Shown here in pieces: positions 12,116-22,215 of a stretch of 64,000 nt of DNA. The translations under genes were made by a program, and so were the position numbers. The first letter of the stretch is position 1. Each line of letters starts with the position of its first letter. The notes beneath the pieces are model-generated. The model was not told where the DNA came from. It saw only the letters and a list, made by a program, of their open reading frames with translations, and made no database searches. This DNA comes from Jacaranda mimosifolia (Eukaryota; Streptophyta; Magnoliopsida; Lamiales; Bignoniaceae): contig CM032131.1 in NCBI GenBank assembly GCA_018894105.1, forward strand, positions 18,953,578 to 19,017,577, written 5' to 3'.

Positions 12116-12853
12116 CTCGTCACGGCAGCCCGAAAACTACGACCTTACTTCCAGTCCCATGCAATCGTGGTGTTAACAAATCAACCATTAAAGCAGGTGT
12201 TGTCGAAGCCCGATACCTCAGGTCCACTCACCAAATGGGCCATCGAGCTCGGAGAATTCGACGTCACATTCCAACCGCGGACGACCATAAAAGCACAAGT
12301 CCTGGCCGACTTCATTGTCGAAAGACTCGACCTACCGATACAAAATATTGAGGACACCTCGGTATGGACCTTGCATGTTGACGGATCAGCAACCACATCA
12401 GGTGGCAGGATAAGTGTATCCTTCCATTCCCCACTTGCTGAGGAGTATGATTTTGTAATAAAACTTGACTTCCCGGTCACCAACAATGAAGCAGAATATG
12501 AGGCTCTCATCGCAGGAATGCGTATGGCCACAACTCGCGGCGTCGAGCAACTTGCAGCGTTCACTGATTCTCAGCTGGTTGCAGAGCAAGTGAAGGGCAA
12601 TTTCTAGGCGAAGGAGCTCAAAATGACTCAATACCTGTCAGAAGTAAAACAATTACGACAATTGTTTTGGAGCTTTACCTTGAGGCAGGCCCCCCGAACA
12701 GAAAATGAACGAGCAGACGCGCTCTCGAAGCTAGCTAGCTCGGCGAAGGGTACCAGAGAGAAAACCATAACATTTGTGGTGGCCGACAAACCTTGTGTCA
12801 ACGCCACCAATCATAGCCCCGTCGGATGCGTCGGAGAGACAACCCTCTCTTAG
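12116..12853 (+). pseudogene. Second RNase H (aRNH-like) region of Tat element 1
   Basis: Continues the frame after the 12113 stop with the end of the first RNase H ('LRPYFQSHAIVVLTNQPL'). A second RNase H domain then starts at about 12360: 'WTLHVDGSA' (Asp), 'NNEAEYEALIAGMRMA' (Glu) and 'AFTDSQLVAEQ' (Asp). A second, acquired RNase H is diagnostic for Tat elements (known for the lineage). Stops at 12605 and 12851 break it; the element 2 copy has Glu at the first of these positions. Confidence 0.88.
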
Positions 12854-14110
12854 CAAGAGCCAATCAAGATTTACTTGAGTCGAGGGACCCTGCCCACCGA
12901 TGACAAGGAAGCCCGTAGAATGAGAGGATTGGCGGCCAAGTTTGCACTAGATAAGCACGAACAGCTTTATAGGAGGTAAATATCAGGACCCCCACTGAAA
13001 TGCCTAGCACCCGATGAGGCGAACAAAGTACTGCAGGAGATACACGCTGGCATATGCGGAAACCATTCTGGCGGTAGATCTTTAGCACACAAGGTTGTCC
13101 GTTATGGTTGTTTTTGGCCCACCTTGTTGCAAGACTCAGTCGACTTCGTTCGAAAGTGCCCGTCATGCCAAATCCATTCGAACATTCAGCACCAACCAGC
13201 TGCATCGATGGTCAACGTCCAAATCACATAGCCATTTGACCAATGGGGCATTGACATAGTCGGATCTCTCCCGAAGACGTCGGGCCAGCGTAAGTTTATC
13301 ATAGTGGCAGTCGAATACTTCACTAAATGGGTAGAAGCCGAAGCAGTTCCGAAGATCACCGATACGGCCATCAAGAGTTTCATTTGGAAAAATATAATAT
13401 GTCGATTTGGGTTGCCTAAGGTCCTAATCTCGGATAATGGCACTCAATTTGAAAGCAAGAGCACGAAGAAGTGGTGCGAGACCCTGGGAATCACCCAACA
13501 CTTCACTTCGGTGAGAAACCCCCAATCTAATGGCCAGACCAAGGTCACAAATAGAACAGTTCTCGACCACCTCAAGACTCGAATAGCAGGGATTAGGGCT
13601 AGTTGGGCAGACGACCTCCCCGGGGTGCTTTGGGCTTACAAAACGACACCTCGAATAGCCACGAGCCGCAGCTCGTACAGCCTAGTCTACGGGTCCGAAG
13701 CAGTAATCCCGTCCGAGCTGATCCAGTACATGGCTCAGGTAATCCACTATAATCCGATCAGAAAGTATCGAAAAGGACTTTGGACATAATCACTGTCGAC
13801 AAGCAGCACCACACAGCCTACAACACGATGCAGCGATACCAGTCGAAAATGGCGGAACACTATAACATGACAGTACGACCCCGGAGCTTCAAAGTAGGCG
13901 ACCTCGTTCTCAAGAAAGTGGAAGTGTCAAAAAATGTGGGAAAACTTGACCCAAAATGGGAGGGGCCTTACTCAGTGATTAAAGTGTCCAAAAACAATGC
14001 CTACCGACTAGCAGACGCAACAGGCCGCGAACTACCACGACCTTGGAATGCAGTAAACCTGAAAAGTTTTATGTGTAAAAGTCCATTGGCACCCTTTGTA
14101 TCTCTCCACA
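12854..14110 (+). pseudogene. Integrase of Tat element 1
   Basis: N-terminal zinc finger region 'GNHSGGRSLAHK' to 'CPSC' (about 13050-13170), catalytic core with 'WGIDIVG' (first Asp) and 'ISDNGTQFE' (second Asp). Exactly 35 residues after the second Asp, 'NGQTKVTNRT' has Lys where the catalytic Glu is expected. Stops lie at 12977 and 13229, and the frame shifts near 13775 before 'VRPRSFKVGDLVLKK', the C-terminal domain. 'RPWNAVNLKSFM' (near 14040-14070) resembles the usual end of pol. The new frame stays open into the tandem array until 14316. Confidence 0.92.
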
Positions 14111-14167
14111 GCAATAAAATTATAGCACATTCCGACAACATGAAACCTGCAGAATCTCCTCTCTTAA

Positions 14168-14500
14168 GTCGATCCCGTAGTCAACAAAGCTGGCTTCATG
14201 CCGCCAAGTCGAGGCTTATTAGCCAAGACCATAAAGTCGACCCCGTAGTCGACAAAGCTGACTTCATGCCGCCAAGTCGTGGCTTATTAGCCGAGACCAC
14301 AAAGTCGACCCCGTAGTCGACAAAGCTGGCTCCATGCCGCCAAGTTGAAGCTTATTAGCCAAGACCACAAAGTCGACCCCGTAGTCGACAAAGCTGGCTT
14401 CCTGCCACCAAGTCGAGGCTTATTAGCCAAGACCACGAAGTCGACAAAGTGGTTTTCATACCGCCAAGTCAAGGCATTTCAGCCAAGACCAGATGTTCGA
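14168..14500 (+). repeat. 68-bp tandem repeat array between pol and the antisense gene
   Basis: Unit starts 'gtcgaccccgtagtcgac' at 14168, 14236, 14304 and 14372, an exact 68-bp spacing. A shorter, diverged fifth copy starts at 14440. Each unit has 'gccgccaagtcg' and 'cttattagcc'. The array lies at the tail-to-tail junction of gag-pol and the antisense gene. Amplified tandem repeats in this position are known in some Tat elements. Function unknown. Confidence 0.95.
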
Positions 14501-14893
14501 CTCCGCAGTCAATGAGATCACATGAACTTTACTGCTCATGATATGAAGTCGACTCCACAGTGGCTAAGTTATGCAAAGCTCCAATGCTAATTATTACGCT
14601 TGCCTATCAATCACAATTTACTCGACATGGACCATGAATGAATACTAATCTTGCGAGCATTCGACCATAAATATATATGTGCAGAACAATAAAGACTACG
14701 AATATTACCTACTAAAGAACATGATCATTAGCATGAATAATTCATAGTAAAAGTGAGAAATCATCGTCGTCGCACATAAAATTATAAAAATACCCATTTT
14801 TGCATCAGCACAAATAACCAACCGTTCAAGAGCCTCATCGAGGTATATACATCACATCTAAAAAAAAAAAACAATGAAAATAAACAATCAAAG

Positions 14894-16727
14894 CTAACTG
14901 GAGCTGGCAACAGGGTCGGGCTCCTCGCCAGCAGGAGCAGCAGTGGGCGCGGGCTCAGGCATAGCCACAGCAACGGGGATAGTAGCGGTCGCCGGTCGAG
15001 AAGGGCCGGCTGCATCTTGCAGGAATTGCCGTTCAGGAATAGGAAAATGTGCAGCAGCGTCAACCGTTCCCTCCTTCACCTCGAAGGCAAAGTCGCCAGC
15101 GAACTCAAACTCCATAGCGATGGCCTCTAGCCTTCGCTCAACCTCAGCCCGCCTTCTTTCATCCTCAGTCAGCTGGGCTTCTAATACTCCCTCGACCTCC
15201 GCGGCTTCGACGACCGGTCTCTCGGCATCACTCTCCTCCTCGAGGTAAGGTCGCAGCTGCTCGTCAAGCAAGTGGCTTATGCAAGACTGGTCCTCATGTC
15301 GGAAAGAGTAGCCCAAAAACTGCAGCTGCTTGCGAGCCTTTTCGAACAAGCTCTGGGCGTCGTCAAGAGCAAGAACAACACTTGCATCCTGGAATGCCGG
15401 GCTTAACACAAATTGTTGTACTGCCTCCCGACGCACCAACGGCAGTATCCGGTTGAACTCAGCCCGAGCCTCCGCCAAACCTGCATTCTGGCCCCCAGAT
15501 CGACCAGAATCATAAGCAACCTGCAGATCCAATTGCAGTTTTTTAACCAACCCGTCCATTTTGGTCCTCTCCTAGACAGCCACGATCACTTGCTCATCCT
15601 TCTGCTCGAGGTCCTTTGTCAGCTGCCCGACCTGTCTCTCCAGCTCGTCGACTCTCATATGCGAAGACTCAAGCTGAGCCTTCAGAGTCTCGGTGTCCCC
15701 ACCAGCCTCCAGCTACTCCCGATCCGCCAGGGCCAACTCCGACCTTCGATAGAAATTGTAGCCCAGTTGGCCGACCTAAAAGATAATGCTATCAGATACT
15801 CAATCAGAGTGTAATGATACAAAAATAAAGCAAAGAACTTTACCATGTTGGCATGATAAACCAACTCCCGAAGATCCACATCCTGGCTCAGCCTCATTAT
15901 TCTCCTCTGGTCAGCCACGAACTGATCTGCTAACAAGACTTTTAGAGGCCAGGTCCCGAACAAAGGTGTTTGGCCAGGTCGAGGTAAGGTTCCCTGGCAT
16001 TTCGACAGGCCCCTTCCACCAGCCCCGTGGAATATTGAAACCCCCAGCCACTCGAACAAACAGGTACTATTTTTTTCCATTCTTGCCCATATGAGAAAGT
16101 AGGGGCTACGAGGAATTTACGGCGTGGTCGAACGGTTAAATAATAGAAGCCCGACTCGTCGGCGCTACCCGAATTGCGAGACATGGGCAGATGAAATAGG
16201 TTGGAAAAGTTTTCGAAGCTAGCGGGCTGATTGAACAGATGCATCAAAATAATAAAACTACAGATAGTGGAGAAACAGTTAGGCAGTAGTTGAGTTATGC
16301 ACACTTGGAGGCCCCTAAGCAGATTAACCACGGTGTCACTCAGGGGGAACCTAAGACCACATTTAAAAGCGTCCTCGAAAATAGTTATACAACCTGCAGA
16401 AGGACAATGCATTCGACCAGTCTCCTCGGGAGTTAGAAGTTCGTATTCAATGGGAATATGATATAACTACCTAAGACGTCTCAGGTCGACAGGGTTTATT
16501 GTGGACACAATCTCACTATAATGATTTTGCGTGAATAGTCGACCCCGCGAAGGAGGAATCTGACTTGGCCCAGCTTCATCCCACTCGCGGTCGCTACCCG
16601 AGCTGCTGGAACCAGAATCATCACTCGACGACCCACTGGACTACCCAGAAACATATCTAGGCCTATCAGATTGGGTGGCTTCACTATCCCCCCCACGACT
16701 ACCCTCAGAACTGTATAAACCCAGCAT
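14894..16727 (-). pseudogene. Antisense gene of Tat element 1 (spliced, decayed)
   Basis: Reads from ATG 16727 towards 14894, opposite to gag-pol. The N-terminus is Ser/Gly/acidic-rich, then 'RGRLFTQNHYSEIVS', 'MHCPSAGCITIFEDAFKCGL' and 'RFPLSDTVVNLLRGLQVCIT', resembling Pfam 'putative gypsy type transposon' (from memory). Next come 'SGFYYLTVRPRRKFLV' and 'LRELVYHANM', then a 68-bp intron (15776-15843, GT-AG). After it follow 'FYRRSELALADRE', a long Glu/Lys/Gln coiled-coil-like stretch and 'QQFVLSPAFQDASV'. The tail is acidic, then Ala/Pro-rich. In-frame TAG codons occur, several replacing likely Trp or Gln. A middle segment present in element 2 is missing here. It is not a host gene, because element 2 has the same gene in the same place. 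Confidence 0.85.
15776..15843 (-). other. Intron of the antisense gene, element 1
   Basis: On the minus strand the exon ends '...AACATG' and the donor is GTAAAGTT; the acceptor is 'tatcttttag', followed by GTCGGCCAACTG. Splicing keeps the frame from YHANM into GQLGYNFYRR. Element 2 has the equivalent donor GTAAGTTT after '...AACATG' at the same protein position. Confidence 0.75.
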
Positions 16728-16882
16728 GATGTCAAAAATCTAAAGGACGGGAAGTAGAAATGAAGGAGCACTTACTGAATAGAAGAGCTAAAAGCAGAAA
16801 ATCTTGAATACGAGGACGTTTGAACAAGCGCTCGACCAGAAGCTAATGCAGTAAAAGTAAAAATGGTTGGTTTTACTGCGGA

Positions 16883-16889
16883 TATTTAT
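16883..16889 (-). promoter_or_regulatory. TATA-like box of the antisense gene, element 1
   Basis: ATAAATA on the minus strand, 162 bp before the ATG at 16727. Element 2 has ATAAATA 161 bp before its antisense ATG. The conserved spacing suggests a dedicated promoter rather than read-through from the LTR. Confidence 0.55.
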
Positions 16890-17083
16890 GGCAGAGCAAA
16901 CGCGGGAAACCAAGCTCCTGTAATAATGTATGTAACCGCCACGCTGCCCCACGCGCGCCACGATGTAACCACTCAATAAATGCGCCAAACCCTGGTCGAC
17001 TTTCGAAAAACCCTGGTCGATTCTTAAAAATACCCATTAAGCTACTTCCCAACATTTCTCGTCAAATCTTCGTTCAGCCTTGC

Positions 17084-17096
17084 GAAGTGGGGGGAC
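17084..17096 (+). other. Polypurine tract of Tat element 1
   Basis: 'gaagtggggggac' directly before the 3' LTR, the plus-strand primer site. Element 2 has the cognate purine run on the minus strand just inside its LTR at 40033-40055. Confidence 0.8.
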
Positions 17097-17099
17097 TCA

Positions 17100-17787
17100 T
17101 GATATAGGGTGGCCCAAGTACCTTGGCCCAAACCAAGCTGGCCCAGAGACACAGTGTCAAGCCCAATCTTACATCTGAGGCCCATAGGTGCAATCGACCT
17201 CGGTCGACCTCTATCTTGACTCGTGCCTCTATGACAGAACGGCGTCTGGTCAACTTTGTCGACCAGAGAGGTCGAGACAGTACAGTACGCTGCCTCCGCA
17301 TTAAATGCACTGACGGGCGGCATGCCTCTGCATTAATGGTGCATGCCACCCCCTTTACCGTCTAACACAGCAGGCGCCTCAACAATGTACTACCATGTCC
17401 TTAAAACTTGAAAAAGCAGTTACCTTGAACTATCCAGAGAGAGGAAATTACTAATCACCCCTTGCACAAGGGTAAGGGCCCTTTGAGCGTACATGGGGCA
17501 TCTCAGACAATTCCCCAAAAAGGATAAGGCTATAAATACCCTCACTTCAACCTTTTGAAGGTATGCTCTCATACATACACTAAGCCATTATTCTGCTGCT
17601 CGATATATCTTGTCGACCCATACTGACTTGAGCGTTGGAGGGCTTAAACCGAGGGCTGCTCGGTTAGCCTGACGTTTGCTGTTGATTGCAGGATTCAACC
17701 CCCTTTGCACAAGCATATTGACTAGAGAGGTCGAATCCCATCCAATTTCCTAATTGGATCAGTATAAAACGAATCGAACCCTCATCA
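17100..17787 (+). repeat. 3' LTR of Tat element 1 (688 bp)
   Basis: Begins TGATATAGGG and ends CCCTCATCA, followed by the AGGTG target duplication. TATA box at 17531-17538. Retains two segments lost from the 5' LTR, so it is the better copy of the family LTR. Confidence 0.95.
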
Positions 17788-18311
17788 AGGTGAAAATGTT
17801 GAATTAAATTACTTTTTTTGTATATTGAAAATATTTATTTTGATAAAATTATAATTTATCTATTCTAAACAAATACATTTAAAATATTATAAATTTAAGA
17901 AGATAAATAAATATTCTAATTATTTTATGTTATAAAAATTTTAGTACACGCATTGAGTATACTAAAATTGCTAGCTTATAACTGCCAAGACAGATGCACG
18001 CGATTTTTGCATATTCAAACCTTAACTGCCAAGGTCGAATAGCAAATTAAATTCCAAACTCGGTCTACTAAAGTTAAATAGTTAATTAATTCAATGGCAT
18101 CATATTATAGATTGTGGATTTGTAAATTTTGTGAAAAATACAATCATAATCTTATTAAATCATCATTTCTAAAGGATATTTTTGGAATATTGATAAATTT
18201 TGTATCCAAACTATCTTTTTTATGTTGAATTCTCCAATTTATCCTCAAATTATATTGTCAATTTTTATTGTTGGAATAATTAAAAGGACAAATTATGTAA
18301 ATGAACAAAAA

Positions 18312-18361
18312 TAACTTTCATTTTAAACACAAAATGGTCTTTGTTTTTATAATACTATAGA
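18312..18361 (+). repeat. Dispersed terminal motif, second copy
   Basis: 'taactttcattttaaacac' followed by 'gtttttataatactatag'. The same pair of blocks occurs at 5090-5132 and 20853-20902. It probably marks the 3' end of a short non-coding transposon inserted inside the TTAGGGG element, starting near 17941. Confidence 0.5.
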
Positions 18362-20496
18362 TAAAATCTTCATTGGCCAACAGATACAATATGCTACTAG
18401 TACTACCATAAGAATAGCCGAATAGAATTGAATCCCTTATCCCTTAGTTTCCAATTTAAATTGAAATTTCAATTTTACTCATCAACATACCCTATAATAT
18501 ATATAAGTTTAATTAATTAATTAAAAAAAATTAATTTTCTTTTTATATAACATTTTTTGCTCTTTAAATCATAATCATCTATTTTTTATATGTAATGTGT
18601 GTTAGTTCGTATAATAAAAAAACTATGCAAGTGTACTGTTTGAGTTTAGAAAAGATATCATTTTTTTCTTCTCTTTGTATCATAACTATTCATGTTTTTA
18701 TATGTCATATATTAATATCTATATTATTTATAAAATGTAGGATTTTTAATAACTATTTTGATATATTTAGTAATAAGATGATAAAAACAATTATATTTTA
18801 TAAAATAAAGACAATATAGTTTTATTTTCTCTTATCCAATTTTACTTCTTTTTTCCTCAATTATTTCACCTTATCAAAAATTTCCTTTTATTTATCCCAA
18901 AAACTTAAAAATACATTAACATTTAAATTATTTGAAAATTTGTATTTATTTATCTTAGACTTAAAAAATTTAATAAAAAATGTGAAATAAAACTAAAACT
19001 AGTAGCACTTGAATAATAAATTATATATATATAATGGTTTTGTTTTAGTTAAACAAACCGAACACCGAACTAAACCGATTTTTTTTTTTTGGTTCGGTTT
19101 TGGTTAACCTAGTAAAAAAACCAAACCAAATCGAAAAAAAAAAAATTTTAAATACAAAACCGAAAATCAAACCGAACTAGTTAGGTTCGGTTTTTGATGA
19201 GTTCGTTTTTTAACACCCCTAATCATGATTACTATTTAGCAATAATAGGTAGGAACATGATGAAAGTATTTTAAATAACCAAATTATCCTTTTGTACAAA
19301 AATTATTAAAACAAAATATCTTATTGATAAATTATTTATATCCCATAATTCTATGCTTTTTATGAAATTTTTTATTTTTTATTTTGTAAAAGTGTATGAC
19401 AAAGACAATAATTTATATTTTAGAAAGTAAAATTAATTTTTTATGGGTAAAAATAAAAGGATGCAATACCTGATTAATTTTTCTTTTACTGGAGTTCAAA
19501 AATTATGGAAGAAATCCTTGTGGATAAGAAGATACCATCAAGAAGATATATACGAAGGTTTTGTGATAATTTAGAATTCTGTTATTAAATATTAGAAGGT
19601 AATTTTATCAAATACAAAAATATGTTCATTTCTAATAGATTAGGAATAGTTAAACCTACAGGGGAGGGAAGGAATGGTTAAACCCATGTTTTTAGGAATG
19701 GGGATTCCTACAGCAATAAGGATTCTCATTCTTAAATTGTATCATTCATAGGTTAAAATAGAATTGAGAATACTCATTCCATTCCCACTTTATTCATACA
19801 TATTAATCATACCAAGTATGTTAGTTGGGAGTGTCTACAGTGAGGTATGTTCGTACTTACCTCATATAAGGTACCACTAAATAAATGATATGTGTTATTT
19901 TACAATCGATTATTGCTCATTATACAACAAGTTGTTAATTTAGATTTTAAAATTTAGTACATTAAATGTTTAGTAAATATTTAAAAAGTAATTAAAAGAC
20001 ATTTTTCAAAAAATCTACTATATTAGATAACATAATTTTGAATTATATATTTTATAATATTTAAAAATAAATATATTTGAAATAATATAGTCAAATATAA
20101 TTATCTTTATTTATTAACTAAAATAAAAAATTTAAGAAAAAATATAAAATCTACAACCATCATCCTAACAATATAATTTAATAATTTTAAAAATGATTAT
20201 TTTGAATCAATACTTAATATATTGTAAAAATATAAATGTAATAAAATAATTTAATTAAATTTATAAATCAATTAAAAATAAATAAATAAAAAATCAAAGA
20301 AAAAACAAAAAAAATCACCTTTTTCCACCCCCTCCCCGCGCACCACTTGTCCCACGACTGCCCCAACCCCATTCCCTCTTTTCCCAGCCAACACCCCACG
20401 CCCCAACCCCAACGCATCACTTGCAACTCCTCCCCGCCAACACCCTCCCCTCCTTTCCCATGACAGTGAGATTTGGTTGGAAGATGGGGTTTATAT

Positions 20497-20499
20497 ATT

Positions 20500-20532
<33 letters not shown>

Positions 20533-20541
20533 ATGTGTGTG
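20497..20541 (+). repeat. (TA)n(TG)n microsatellite
   Basis: A compound dinucleotide run, 'atatatat' followed by 'gtgtgtgt' with one interruption. It accounts for the short Tyr/Cys/Val-rich ORFs on both strands here. Confidence 0.9.
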
Positions 20542-20852
20542 TAGATATGTATTTATTTATATGTATTGGCAGTCGTTTGCACACAGTACTTTCTACGGGC
20601 ATAAAATATTTTTGAGTAATCATATTACTTATACATATTATCACATACATGTTTACAATTTGCATAATTATGAAGATAGTATTCACTTAAAGTAAAATTT
20701 TTATAACTCATTATCATATCAAAGAAAAAAATAAAATTAATTAAAAAAGACAAATAGTGGAAGTTTTTGAGGAAATTGTGGTTATTTATACATATAAATT
20801 TTCATTGAATATTGAATCAGTGAAATGGTGGGTATGTTGAAATTTGGTATCA

Positions 20853-20902
20853 TAACTTTCATTTTAGGCATAAAAATTCCTTCCTTTTTTATAATACTAT
20901 AG
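20853..20902 (+). repeat. Dispersed terminal motif, third copy
   Basis: 'taactttcattttaggca' followed by 'ttttttataatactatag', matching the ends at 5126 and 18361. Upstream 'gaaatttggtatcataac' also resembles 'aaatttggtatcacaac' near 4980. Confidence 0.5.
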
Positions 20903-22073
20903 ATAATATAGATATGTATATATATGTATGTATATATTTATATGTATAATATAGATGTGTATGTATATATATGTATATTTGTAAATATATATTATTGTAA
21001 AATATTTTTGTGGAGTGTTTTTGTGGTATTTAATTTTTATTTTTTTATTTTTTATTTTTTTTAATAATAGAATTTTATTATTGGTCGTCACTTTTTTAGT
21101 TAAAAATCAACCAACAACCAATCGCGCAGGTAATAGGTTAAATGTAATTATTATGTTGCCAACTAATTATTAAAACGAAAGGTTATGATTTTATATTTTA
21201 AATCAAACGATTTCTATTAAGTACATTTGTACATCTCTTACATGAAATATGTACAAATAAAATTGCACCGTAGACTACTCCATGTTGTTAGTATAGATTT
21301 AATTGCCTCTGAACATTCGAGATGTGAATTAACCTTATAAAAAGAGAATTTGGAGTTCTTAATGAAATAAATCCAAGCAAAGCGAGTTTGGCTCTTCTAT
21401 TCACATTCATATTTCATTTCGTATTCCATTTTATGGGTGTATATTAAGCATATATAATCTACATACAAGTATTTTTAGGGAGATATTTTAGTACACTGGA
21501 CTTGTATTCGTGAAATTGAGTAAAGAATAAAGTAGTACTTCATATTCATATTTCATTTCTTATTCTATTTTATGGGTACATATTAAGTGTATATAATCTA
21601 CATACAAGTACTTTTTAAGGAGATATTTAGTATCATTGAGATGTATTCATGAAATATAATAAAACATAAAATAGTGCCATTTGAAATCAAGCAGTGAATT
21701 GAAATAAAGGAGTTTCTATTTTATCAATTTTAGTAACAAAAAGTAGAGAACAATTTGGATCATTTCATAGTCCATCGCAATCTACCAGAAGGATAAAACA
21801 CTACAATAACATTAGTATTTAGCGAGACTAAATAACATTTTATAGTGTAATAACACAAAAAGTAATATAGTCATAGTTGTAAAAGATGCCCTATATTATA
21901 ATATTTAGTAATATTAAATTATTATATAACAAATAAAATATTACAATTTAATTTAAAATGTCAGCATAATATAATTTAAAGGTATTTAAAAAGTATCAGT
22001 AATTCTTTTTTGAAAAAAGCTACTCATATTTAGTTACAGAATCATTTGAATAAAATATCATAAAGTATTTATG

Positions 22074-22215
22074 GTATGATTGATTTGTAGGAATGAAATG
22101 AAAATAGAATGAGCGTTCCTAAGATCATTCCTAAGTTCATGCTTGGTATAATTTAGAAATGAGAATCCTTATTCCCAAAAATATGGGTTTAACCATTTCC
22201 TCCCTTTGAAGTCAT
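22074..22215 (+). repeat. Second copy of the TTGGTATGA family, inverted relative to 19670-19816
   Basis: 'tggtatgattgatttgtagg', 'gagaatccttattcc' and 'atgggtttaaccattt' are found in reverse complement at 19670-19816. The far end of this copy was not located. Non-coding. Confidence 0.55.

Larger units (their letters stand above)
7839..17787 (+). mobile_element. Tat-lineage Ty3/gypsy LTR retrotransposon, element 1 (complete ends)
   Basis: A 9949-bp element bounded by TG...CA LTRs (7839-8477 and 17100-17787) and flanked by a perfect AGGTG target duplication (7834-7838, 17788-17792). Order: LTR, PBS, gag, protease, RT, two RNase H domains, integrase, 68-bp tandem array, antisense gene on the minus strand, polypurine tract, LTR. 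Two RNase H regions and an antisense gene 3' of pol are known traits of the plant Tat lineage. Gag-pol is dead (nine in-frame stops and a late frameshift). LTRs look roughly nine-tenths identical plus two indels, so insertion is not very recent. Confidence 0.95.
7532..19222. mobile_element. TTAGGGGTG-ended element split by Tat element 1
   Basis: TTAGGGGTGT at 7532 pairs with AACACCCCTAA ending at 19222. TCATG flanks both sides (7527-7531 and 19223-19227), a candidate 5-bp target duplication. The subterminal sequence is rich in 'ggttcggtt/aaccgaac' phrases on both sides, characteristic of a widespread plant MITE type. Without the 9.95-kb retrotransposon it would be about 1.7 kb. Its right part (about 17940-18362) appears to carry another insertion of the 'tttttataatactatag' family. 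Confidence 0.65.
7478..19816. mobile_element. Outermost nested element with TTGGTATGA ends
   Basis: CTTGGTATGA at 7478 pairs with TCATACCAAG ending at 19816. After the ends, 'ATGAAT' on the left is mirrored by 'ATTCAT' on the right. The right interior (19670-19816) is matched in inverted orientation by 22074-22215, so the family is repeated. Excluding what is nested inside it, little more than 0.6 kb belongs to this element. A short TATG occurs on both flanks but is too short to be decisive. Confidence 0.5.
19817..22073. other. AT-rich intergenic block
   Basis: No gene. Holds a C-rich patch near 20320-20460 ('ccccaacccc' phrases), a TA/TG microsatellite at 20497-20541, and the dispersed motif at 20853-20902. 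Also present is a short duplicated phrase 'ttcatatttcatttc' near 21405 and 21545, each followed by 'agtatataatctacatacaag'-type text: a roughly 140-bp direct repeat. Confidence 0.5.

Noticed and set aside
14943..15515. Plus-strand ORFs (14943-15248, 15330-15515, 15413-15814)
   Set aside because: They are shadows of the minus-strand antisense gene, which has cross-element conservation; the plus frames have none.
20417..20695. Short ORFs on both strands rich in Tyr/His/Thr or Val/Cys
   Set aside because: They translate a TA/TG microsatellite.
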